The position numbers and the translations under genes are program-made. A model generated the notes under the pieces. That model ran no database searches, had not been told where the DNA came from, and worked only from the letters and a program-made list of their open reading frames with translations. 64,000 nt of DNA, taken from contig JACTVC010000013.1 of NCBI GenBank assembly GCA_018417955.1, positions 1,014,633-1,078,632 of the forward strand, written 5' to 3'. This DNA is from Laccaria trichodermophora. Lineage: Eukaryota; Basidiomycota; Agaricomycetes; Agaricales; Hydnangiaceae. Below are positions 54,876 to 64,000 of this stretch, one piece after another (position 1 is the stretch's first letter; each line of letters starts with the position of its first letter).

Positions 54876-56813
54876 ATGCCTTCTCGTGACGAGGAGACGC
54901 CTCTGCTGCATGGAAAGAAGAAATCAACTCTTCTGCCATGGTTCCAGTTTTCCCTGACATTATTCCTACAACTCGTGGAGCCTTTGACCGCCCAAGTCAT
55001 CTACCCGTTCATGCCAGAGGTGCGTATTTTTTTTTGTTGTACTATATGCTCACTGATTTCTCTAAATAAGCTTATACGCGACCTGGGTGTGACTCGTGGA
55101 AATGAATCACAAGTTGGCTACTATGTTGGCGTGGTCGTGAGTCTCGATCGTGCCCTTCTGCAATCCTTCTCCTTTTAATGACATTGTACGAAGGAATCGA
55201 TATTCTTCCTGACGCAGGCATGCACCGTTCTCCACTGGAGCTCAATCTCCGATCGAGTTGGGCGGAAGCCTGTGATTCTGACAGGTCTCTTTGGTTTGTC
55301 GGTTTCTATGTACTGCTTTGGACTTTCGCGAACATTTTGGGGACTTGTTGTGAGGTGGGCGCTCTGTCATTTGGCTAACATAGGAGTTGATCCCTTTCGC
55401 AGCCGAAGTTTGAATGGAGCCTTGAGTATGTCACTATCTTTTACGGCTGCCTTCTCATACTCAAGCTACCTCTCAAAGATGGCAACATTGGTGTTATGAA
55501 GAGGTGCAATATTATCCTTCATTCAAATTGAAGAGCGCGACTGCTCATGAAGATCTTCCCTCCAGCGTGGTATCTGATATGACTGATGAGACGAACATCT
55601 CTAAAGTAAGCACTTCCATTCACCCCTGTGCGACGCCTTCTAACCCAGATGCCGACTTTCAGGCATACGCCTACATTCCCATAGCATGGTCGACCGGTGC
55701 GACAGTGAGCGACGCTGTGGGTCTTGGTCCCAGACAACTGACCACCATCTGTTAGCTTGGTCCCATCATTGGCGGCTCGCTTTCACGACCGGCCGAAAGA
55801 TTTCCTCAACTTTTCGGTAACAACGACTTTCTGAAACAATACCCTTATTTCTTGCCCTGCGCGATTCCAGCGACCTTCTCCGCCGTTGCTTGGCTTGTCG
55901 CGTTACTCTTTTTGAAGGAAACCTTACCTGCACCCGTTTGCCCTTCTTCGTATTTCAATCTTCGCAAGGGCACAACACCTCAAATCGTTGCTGGCCCTCA
56001 GGATCCACTTGTGACGGACACCTCCATCGCCACTATGCAAAGCCACAATGAGAAACCCTTGCCGTTTCGGGCTCTGCTGACCCGAAGGGTAATGCTAGCA
56101 GCAGCAAATTACGCTTCACTCTCCCTTGTGGACATTGCCTTTCGAGCCATCCAACCGCTCTTTCTCGCCACTCCCATACATCTCGGTGGTCTAGGTTTGC
56201 CCCCATCCACCATCGGCAAAATTTTGTCTGTATTTGGCATCCTGAATGGAATGTTTCAAATGTTTTTCTTCGCTGGTATCCATGATCGATGGGGTTCCAA
56301 AAAAGTCTTCACTGCAGGCGTCGCCTCAACGCTTCCTGCGTTCGCATGCTTTCCCGTGATCAATTACTTGGCTCGTATATCGGGATACAGCAATATGTTA
56401 TGGGCTTTAGTTGGATTCCAAATCGTTCTCTCAATTGGTCTGGGCATGTCGTACGGTGGGCCGGCCACCATGTTCTTTCGTCTTCAAAAGCTTGAACTGT
56501 TAATATAGGGGCCATCTTTATATTCATTTCGGCGGCGTCACCTAACAGAGCATCTCTTGGTGCAACGAACGGAATAAGCCAGGTGAGCTCGTCTATAGTT
56601 ATCGCCTACTTTTCTCTCATGTGTATCGTAATCGGGCAGACAACCGTTAGCCTTATGCGAGCGATCGGACCAGCTATGGCCAACTCTCTCTTCTCGCTCT
56701 CGATGGAGAAGGGATATCTTGGGGGAAATCTTGTCTATTACCTCCTTCTTATCGTTGTGGGCGTAGCATTGGGTGTCGCTTCACTGCTACCCTCCCATCT
56801 GTATATGGCATAA
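54876..56813 (+). CDS. MFS transporter (copy 3)
   Basis: ATG 54876 (MPSRDEETPLLHGKKKST), stop 56813; about nine exons join in frame. Landmarks: TM1 WFQFSLTLFLQLVEPLTAQV, LIRDLGVTRGNESQVGYYVG, ESIFFLTQACTVLHWSSISD with motif A SDRVGRKPV, GLFGLSVSMYCFGLSRTFWG, LNGALNGNIGVMKS, MTDETNISKAYAYIPIAW, GPIIGGSLSRPAERFP, LFLKETLPAP, then the second bundle IAFRAIQPLFLATPIHLGGL, GLPPSTIGKILSVFGILNGM, FFAGIHDRWGSKKVFTAGV, and the last exons SPNRASLGATNGISQ and TTVSLMRAIGPAMANSLFSL. This is a 12-TM carrier of the same DHA1 / zinc-induced-facilitator-like group as copies 1 and 2, but a closer tandem sister of copy 4. Substrate unknown. Confidence 0.9.
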
Positions 56814-57390
56814 CTCTTGCGACGCCCACATCATGACCTTTCGGTATTGTTCTCTATGAAAGCTCTTATAGTTGCGGGGCCAGGAGTTAACTAGAAAACA
56901 AGCAATTATAGATGGGGTTATAAACAAAAGCGACCTTTGCTGGTCTACATCAAGTCTACATATCGCCTAAGTCGAGAGATAAATAGCCGTTATCAGATAG
57001 GAGCTTTGATGGGACCACAACGTCGGACTTGCAGCTCGCTGATCTTGCAACTGGTGACGCCTTGGATGGACAGAAGGAGCTCTTCAAAATCCAAAATCCA
57101 CTTCAGTCCACCACGGTTGTGATCGGGCCGTGGCGGCTTACTAAATAAGGAACCCTCGACGTCACTCGAAAGGCACCCCTCTCTTTTCTGCCTTCCATCA
57201 TTCAGGGACCGCGAGCGTAGATAGCCGTTGTCGTAATTTCGTCGAATTCTGACGAATCATGTGGACGCACTATGCCAGGTATAATATATAATTGCCGGTC
57301 CGTTCTTTATCCATTCAATTTTTCTGACTCATTATTTCTCCTTCCGACCCCATCTTTCTCTTTCCCTTTTTTCAGTAACGACAGCTTGCT
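56814..57390. other. Intergenic between tandem MFS genes
   Basis: Terminator of copy 3 and promoter of copy 4. The bases just upstream of the copy 4 ATG (TCAGTAACGACAGCTTGC) resemble those upstream of copy 3, so the duplication included the proximal promoter. Confidence 0.55.
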
Positions 57391-59346
57391 ATGATTGTTA
57401 ATGACGAGGAAACACCCCTCCTACACCCTGAACGTCATGGAAAAAAGAGGTCAACTCCTCTACCGTGGTTCCAGTTTTCCATAACGCTGTTTCTCCAGCT
57501 CGCAGAGCCCTTGACCTCACAAGTCATATATCCATTCATGCCAGAAGTGTGTAGCATTTCCCGTAATTTGTGGCGCGCTCACTTATTTTCGGAGACAAGC
57601 TCATCCGCGACCTAGGGGTGACTCATGGAAATGAATCACAAGTTGGTTATTATGTTGGCATGATGGTGAGTCTCCTCGTCCCTTTCTCGAGCTGAGCTCC
57701 TTTTGATGGTCACTCTATACGTAGCAATCGATATTCTTTCTGACGCAAGCCTGCACCGTTCTTCACTGGAGTTCAATATCCGATCGAGTCGGTCGAAAAC
57801 CCGTGATTTTAACGGGCCTATTTGGGTTATCGGTGTCCATGTACTGCTTTGGACTTTCGCGAACGTTTTGGGGACTTGTTTTGAGGTGGGTGCTCTATCT
57901 GTTTCTGACTAACATTCCCACTAATACCTGTCATAGTCGAAGTCTTAACGGCGCCTTGAGTACGTTACTTGGTCTTATTCGCTTGTATCTACCATACTCA
58001 ATCTACTGTCTAAAGATGGCAATATTGGTGTCATAAAGAGGTTAGAAGCACATATAAGCCTTATGAAGTCAAATCTGATCGAAATCGTATGTACAGCATG
58101 ATGGCTGAAATGACAGACGAAACGAACATTTCTAAAGTGAGTATCATTGACCTCCACGACGTCTTCCAATCTAATGACTACTACTCTAGGCATACGCTTA
58201 CATGCCCATAGCATGGTCGACTGGTGGGACGGTAAGCTACGACATAGCTCGTAGTTCCACAGACAACTGACCAGCTTTTGTTAGCTTGGTCCCATCATTG
58301 GCGGCTCGCTTTCACGACCGGCCGAAAGATTTCCTCATCTTTTCGGCAATAACGACTTTTTGAAAAAATATCCTTATTTCTTGCCCTGTGCGGTTCCAGC
58401 GACATTTTCTGCCATTGCTTGGCTGGTTACATTCCTTTTTCTGAAGGAAACCCTGCCCTCGCCAATTCCTCTTTCTAAGCTACTCAAAATTCGCAAGGGC
58501 AACGCTAACCTTGCCCTTCGAAACGTTGTTGGCTCCCAAAATCTGTCTATAACAGAGACCCCCGTCGTCACTGGGAAAGATTGTCATGAGAGTCCTGTGT
58601 CGTTTCGGGAACTTTTGACTCCAAGGGTAATCATAGCAGCAACAAACTATGCTTTCCTCTCCCTCGTGGATATTGCTTTTCGAGCCATCCAGCCGCTCTT
58701 CCTCTCCACTCCCATTCATCTCGGTGGTTTGGGCTTGCCCCCATCCACCATTGGCAAAATTCTATCTGTATTTGGCGTTCTGAATGGAATGTTTCAAGTG
58801 TTTTTCTTCGCCGGTATCCATGATCGATGGGGTTCCAAAAAAGTTTTCACTGCAGGCATTGCCTCAGCGCTTCCTGCATTCGCATGCTTTCCCGCAATCA
58901 ATTACTTGGCCCGTGTATCGGGCTACAGCAATGCGCTATGGGCTTTGGTTGGATTCCAAATTGTCATCTCAATAGGCTTGAGCCTGTCATATGGTGAGGC
59001 AAGCTGTATTTTTGTCACCCTCAAAAGCTTATGCCGCTCGTGAAGGGGCTATCTTTATATTTATATCTGCAGCCTCGCCTAACAGAGCATCTCTTGGTGC
59101 AACGAACGGCCTAAGTCAGGTAAGATTATCCCGGTTGCGGCTCGCTTACTGCCACTTACGTGTACCGAGCAGACAACCGTTAGCCTTATGCGAGCAATCG
59201 GACCAGCTATGGCCACCTCCCTCTTCTCGTTTTCTATAGAGAAGGGGTTTCTTGGGGGCCATCTTGTGTATTACATCCACCTCATCCTTGTGTGCATTGC
59301 ATTGGGTGTGGCTTCGCTGCTTCCTCGCCACATTTGGACAACATAA
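57391..59346 (+). CDS. MFS transporter (copy 4)
   Basis: ATG 57391 (MIVNDEETPLLHPERHGKK), stop 59346. The exon structure is the same as copy 3: SITLFLQLAEPLTSQVIYPF, GVTHGNESQVGYYVGMM, QSIFFLTQACTVLHWSSISD with SDRVGRKPV, GLSVSMYCFGLSRTFWGLVL, MMAEMTDETNISK, GPIIGGSLSRPAERFPHLFG, FLFLKETLPSP, a central hydrophilic loop, then LVDIAFRAIQPLFLSTPIHL, PPSTIGKILSVFGVLNGMFQ, DRWGSKKVFTAGIASALPAF and TTVSLMRAIGPAMATSLFSF. No stop or frame break was found. It differs from copy 3 mainly in the central loop and some flanking sequence. The expected membrane location and role are as for copies 2 and 3. Confidence 0.9.
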
Positions 59347-59599
59347 CACAGGAACATCACATTTTACCCGTATCTAAAGTAGCATACCCCCCATTGTTCG
59401 GTGGTCGCATGGGTCGTAGTCGACTAGAAAACAAGAAAAAATCATAAATAGGGGTTGTAAACAAAAGCAAATTAAAAGCACGAAAGGGTTGCTCACCGTC
59501 TTTCCACCACATTCTTATGATCTCTTTGTTTCCTCATCTCCCTCATATCTTTTGCTAAAGAGCCCACACACCTAACCGTCCCTTCATCTCTTTCTTTCA

Positions 59600-61125
59600 A
59601 TGTCGTCGTTCGCGAGCCTCATGGCGCTCAGTGCCACACAAACTAAACAATCGCAAGGGGCTGTACAAACGGCACTTCGGGAACGACAACGGAAGGAGGA
59701 ACTCAGGCGTAAACAGCAGGAGGAGCAGGAGGCTAAGGAGAGGGAGATAGAGAAGCAACGGCGGCTTAAGATGTTCGAGGATCAGCGGAAAGAGGAGCAG
59801 AGGCGGCAACAGCTTGTCGCAGAGGAGAGGGCACGAGAGCTCCTCATGCAGAAAAGAGAGGAGGAACAGCGAAATTCCCTTCTGTATGGCCCCAAGAAGG
59901 CGGCTAAAATGGCGTCGACGTCGTCATCACCACCCGAGGGCGGATCCAAGTGGCCCACGTCCTCGTCGGGTGTTCGGGAGACTGTCCGCAAGCGCCGGCT
60001 CCCTGACGCATCAGATGAAGAGTCAGGAGGCTTGCCACTGACTCGTGAGGAGCTACGGGAGAGGAAACTAGCGGTTGAGAGACGCAAGTTGTACTCCACT
60101 GGCAGGCGGTCATCGCACTCTGGGGGGTATAAGAAAATGGGCAAGCGCCTTCCGGGGGGCGCTTTTGACATACAAACTTCTGCGCAGGTATCAGAAGCTC
60201 TCGCAGGCAAGTCCGTGAAGGATCGCCTCGCGGCTATGCCCAATACCCTCACCAAATTGAACACGAACAAGCGAGACACTCGAACTATTGACGAGATCGT
60301 GCAGGATCGTGCGAGGATGAAGGAAGGCAAGACTCTCCAAGGCGATGAGGCCCTGGTGTTTGACGACTGGTTCACCACCAAGAAGAAAGAGGTTCCGAAG
60401 AAACTAGTTTCTGCTAGGCCTTCGCCTCCGCCTGCACTCCCATCGGGTTCGAACACCCCTGGAAGCTCAGCGTCGATGTCAGCGGTGGCTGCCCACAAAA
60501 AAGCTTTTAGCGCTCCCAGGCTGAAGAGTGTTCCTCCCAAGACGCCGGGAGCTGCTCCATCCTCAACGCCAGCCGCTAATAGATCATCTCACTTGTCCTT
60601 GTCACGTCCAGCGTCGGCACCTGCTGACAGACAGAGTGGACTTTCTAAGGCGCCAATGTCAAAGCCATTCAAGGCAGCTCCTGCGAACGGGAAGCAAGCA
60701 ACCTCCTCTACATCTGCCTCAATGAAGAAGCGACCACGTTCTTATAGTCCGCCTGCGTCCCCACCGCCATCCAAGCGACGTCAGTTATCTGATGACGAGC
60801 ATAACGAGGGAGATTCGAACCTCAAGAGCGTCATCTGGGAGATCTTTGGCAAAAAACGGGACAAGTACGTTTCGAAAGATGTCTTTAGCGATGATGAAGA
60901 CATGGAAGTTGATGCTACCATCCTTGAGAGGGAGGAGGCTAGGAGGTTAGTCGCGACCGTTGTCCAAGGATCAAGAGATCCTTGGTTGCTAACCGTTTTG
61001 TTCTTTACAGTGCTAAAATCGCAAAGAGAGAAGAGAAGAGGGCGCTGGAGGAAGAACGACAACATGAAGAGGAGAAACGTAGGCGCAAGAAGGAGAAGGA
61101 GCGTCTTGCTGCTGCTCGAGGTTGA
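59600..61125 (+). CDS. SPT2: Spt2-type histone H3-H4 chaperone
   Basis: ATG 59600 (MSSFASLMALSATQTKQSQG), one intron near 60954-61010, stop 61125. The N-terminal 120 residues are a charged coiled coil (ALRERQRKEELRRKQQEEQE and on). The centre is Ser/Pro/Lys-rich and disordered (KKRPRSYSPPASPPPSKRRQ). The C-terminal SPT2 domain is clear: SNLKSVIWEIFGKKRDKYVS, DDEDMEVDATILEREEARRS, AKIAKREEKRALEEERQHEE, EKRRRKKEKE. That acidic helix-turn-helix binds the H3-H4 tetramer, and Spt2 restores nucleosomes behind RNA polymerase II. The protein should be nuclear. The splice (AGG AG|GTTAGT...TTACAG|T GCT) is required, because the unspliced frame runs into meaningless sequence. Length fits fungal orthologues. 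Confidence 0.92.
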
Positions 61126-61964
61126 AACCGACACCTTTTTGCATGACACAGGGCAGCTATTTCTCTTCTTGCTAGAAGGTGCTCAAGCCTCATGGAACGT
61201 CTGCACCTGGAGCTCGTATCCTTACCCAGAACATCATAGCCGTCCGCCACCTACTCGGCTTGGAGGCATGTACTATTTCTCTTTCATTTCTCTTCCCATT
61301 TTTGCATTTGATCAAGGCTATTTTGGATTGCAATTCTTCGCATTCACTACTATCTCTACACCCAGCAAACTCCCCCTCGCCAATCCACGGTGTAGTGTCT
61401 CGACCATGCTGTTGATACACGCACGATGGACATAATTATACTCACTCTCCATCACCACATATTTATTCCATATCCCCACATCACATCCATGCTGTTGCTT
61501 TGTATAGCTGTCTCGAATAGTTTCTGGTTCTTTCAATCGCGCCTCTCTGCCTTGAATACAATTGTACAACATGTATACTTTTGAATAGATACTACTTGTT
61601 AGACTCAACATTTATGTATTGACTGTCGTCCTAATGTACTCCATACCCTCATACTATCTATCCTTTCATAGATTACGAACTCGTTATGTAAAGTTGCAAA
61701 ACCAAATTTGAAGGGGGATACCATGCATCGATGTTGTCGTTTGAGTACCGCGTCGAAGAGGATCGATCTCCTTGCAAACTGTTGAATATTGAAAGCTAAC
61801 AATTCACGACTGAGGGATGCGAAGTCCCGTTGTTCACGATCGCAAAATTCACGCTCACGAAAGATCACAACGAAAAGGTGGTTATGGCGCCTACCCTCCC
61901 GAAACCAGTCGAGAGGGCTCAGCATTATATATCGTCATAGTCCAATTTGTGGAATACACTCTAT
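61126..61964. other. Intergenic, converging 3' ends
   Basis: AT-rich 3' region between SPT2 and the secreted repeat protein. A 106-codon minus-strand frame (61605-61925) has no motif. I see no gene. Confidence 0.5.
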
Positions 61965-63371
61965 TTAATGATCATTACTTCGTCGAGCTAATGATGCCAA
62001 AGCGGCCCCGCTGAAACCAAGGCGGCGTGGAAGGAGAGGTCCACGCGTACGCTGTTGTGTTGGGGCTTCTTCGCGCGGCTCGAGGGGACCACTGGTTCGC
62101 TGTTGAACAGGTGCGGGCGCAGGTGAGGGCTCTCGGGCTACAAGAGGACCGCTGGTGCGTTTGGGGGTTGGGGCAGGTTCACGTGGTACGAGGGGCCCAG
62201 ACCGCCTTTGTGCGACAGGCGCGTACTCCTGACCGGAGGGCTTCCCTTGTGGCTGACCGGAAGGCATCTCACCGGAAGGCGTAAACTGTGGCTCTGGTTC
62301 CCGGGCTACTGGCTCGTTGGTCACTTCTTTGATGGAACGACGAGAGTTAGCAGCGCCGGTGGTCGCTGCTGGGTCTGCTGCAGTTGTGGTTGTCGCGGAT
62401 GGATCAGCAGCGGCAGCAGGTGCGTTGGGACCGGGAGCTCCAGGTGCTGGTGTTGGCTGAGCCTCACCGGAAGAAGTGGCGCTGCTTGGGGTAGCAGCGG
62501 CGGGGTGTGCAGAGCTAGTGGGCACAGCGCTGCTTGAGGTAGCAGCAGCGGGGTCAGCAGAGCTGGTGGGCACAATGGAGCCTGTGGCAGAGGCAGAGGT
62601 GGCGGCGTCAGTGGGTGTTCCCGAAGGGCTGGAGCTGGAGCCCGCTGCAGGGGGCTGGTTGCACTGATTGTTGGCAGGAGGAGCAGGGGCGTTCTTGTCA
62701 GAAACGTATGTAACTTTGTTCATCAAGACGGTTGTCTCCTTGATGGTCGTTCCTGGCTGAAGAGTCTGATTCGTCGTGGAGTCGATGAAGTTCTTGATCA
62801 CTGCCGTCGTATCAGTTGAATTTGCGACGGCAGTGGGTACAGCAGGAGCAGCTGTGTCATGACGTTTCTCGAAGAGCGCTCCGCGGGGATACCGGCGTTC
62901 GCTCTCTGGCTTCTCAGCACGGGCAACAGGGGGAGTGTCCGCGCGTTCTGCGTGGAGATCATGGTAGACACGACGGGGGAACCGGCGCTCTGAATCAGGC
63001 TTGGGCGCACGAGCAACAGGCGGCTCTACCGGGTCAGCACGCTTCTGGTAAAAGTCATGGTAGACCCGGCGGGGAAAGCGGCGTGGAAGATTTGAATCTT
63101 CAGTGGAGGCTTCCCGTTTTGCAACGGGAGGCGGAACAGTGTCACGGACTTCGGGAACCTCTCTCGAAGAGGCGAAGCGAACCTTTGGTACAACCGGTTG
63201 GGTGACCTCAGCCCTGACGACCATGTCAGCGTCAGTGTATCTGTTAATGTCATTAGAAAATTACAACGTATATAGGAAAGTAAATAAAAAAAACCTGATG
63301 GGAGCACCGAAGACGGAAGCGGCGTTGAAGACCAAGGTGGCGAGGAGAAGGGTGGATGCTGAGGAAATCAT
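61965..63371 (-). CDS. Secreted repeat protein, candidate Kex2-processed peptide precursor
   Basis: ATG 63371 begins a signal peptide (MISSASTLLLATLVFNAASV, then FGAP). One intron (about 63241-63280) joins it to a long exon ending at 61965. Dibasic sites are frequent near both ends. An N-terminal set of three repeats of about 30 residues (63089-62862) has cores RRFPRRVYHDFYQKR, RRFPRRVYHDLHAER and RRYPRGALFEKR. The middle is a Ser/Thr/Ala/Pro mucin-like stretch. A C-terminal set of four repeats (62210-62022) has cores RRSGPLVPREP, KRTSGPLVAREP, QRTSGPLEPREE and RTRGPLLPRR. Signal peptide, tandem repeats and KR/RR at repeat borders is the layout of fungal Kex2-processed repeat proteins, which release small peptides in the Golgi. 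A cell-wall mucin is the main alternative. No modifying enzyme of a RiPP cluster is encoded nearby. Confidence 0.8.
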
Positions 63372-64000
63372 CGTAGAACAAACGAAGAATAAGAAGAGCG
63401 TCGAGTGATGAGGATCGTTGGGAATGGACTATCGACCTGCGAAGACAAGACGGACTCTGGGGCAACCTGCGCCGAAGAGATTGAATGGATGAGCACTGCT
63501 GGAGATTCATCGTCTTCAGTCCACGTATTTATACAATCCGTCTCCTGGGAAATCAGAAGGGCTGTGCTTCTTTACGTGACCTTTACATGTGCTTGTGGGT
63601 GCTTGGCAACTCCAATTCACTTCAATTTTGCTTCACTTCCAGACCTATTGCAAGATGTTGCCAATATTTGTTACTGGTTTTAAGAGTCTTTCTGGTCCCT
63701 TCTGCTGGATTATCCAGGACAAAGGACATCCATCGTCGCTCTACCGCAACTTTTGCCTTCATTTACGCCCACTGGATTGTGTTTCGACTCCCTTGATGAT
63801 CGGCCATGCGGGGCTCATGCTGTGCGGTATCAATACGCCGTTTCAGCTTCAAAAATCTATTGATATCTCTACATAGTTGCTTTGACCTTTGACCTTGACG
63901 AGTCCTCAGACATGTTGCACGACTTGAAAACCGGACAGGCTGGAACACGCTCGGAAAATTCAAGTGATTTGTTATTCTTCGCTTTTTTATCTAAGGTTTT
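63372..64000. other. Upstream region of the secreted repeat protein
   Basis: Likely promoter and 5' UTR. Open frames on the plus strand (63405-63876) overlap each other and have no motif. I see no gene to the window end. Confidence 0.45.

Noticed and set aside
59782..60540. 252-codon minus-strand frame
   Set aside because: Antisense shadow of the Spt2 gene; its Ser/Arg/Leu composition mirrors the Lys/Glu/Ser codons of the real frame.

Overview
The window is nuclear DNA of a mushroom-forming basidiomycete (Agaricomycetes). Genes are cut by many 50-60 bp GT-AG introns, and several proteins belong to families typical of agarics: DUF6533 membrane protein, TPR-array protein, secreted ricin-B-type lectin, and MFS drug/proton antiporter-like carriers. 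I cannot name the genus from sequence alone. Spliced models below were joined by eye from reading frames and splice signals.

Layout. 1-2197 is a TPR-array protein whose 5' end lies outside the window. 2535-4371 (-) encodes a secreted beta-trefoil lectin. 4372-9460 is gene-poor, with a small repeat pair and one doubtful gene, and is followed by an intron-containing tRNA-Thr(AGT). 9728-12088 (-) is a long uncharacterised protein with an N-terminal membrane anchor. 12703-20809 (-) holds two tandem MFS transporters. The first is split by a 4.1 kb, 5'-truncated LINE-type retrotransposon (Tad-like, endonuclease-RT-RNase H) flanked by a target-site duplication. 21850-23654 is a tandem pair of small proteins sharing a putative zinc-binding HPG...CC module, followed by a DUF6533 seven-helix protein (-).

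27220-32520 is a repeat-rich block. Two long, diverged direct repeats flank a kinase-like gene that appears frameshifted. 32934-50027 is mostly conserved housekeeping or hypothetical genes: a Pro/Ser-rich protein, a complete urease, three proteins of unknown function, a DENND6-type Rab GEF, a CPSF6-like RRM protein and a DUF4604 protein. An array of four tRNA-derived SINE-like repeats lies at 41621-42240. 50938-52309 is a paralogue of the unknown gene at 42814-44148. Next come the replication-initiation factor Sld3 (-), a second tandem pair of MFS transporters (+), the histone chaperone Spt2 (+) and a secreted repeat protein (-) that looks like a Kex2-processed peptide precursor.

There is no single metabolic cluster. 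The most interesting items are the fresh LINE insertion into a transporter with an otherwise intact reading frame, the SINE-like array, the candidate Kex2-processed secreted precursor, the repeat-bracketed pseudokinase locus, and two uncharacterised paralogous families (HPG-CC proteins and FLxxCxPxMTxFL proteins).
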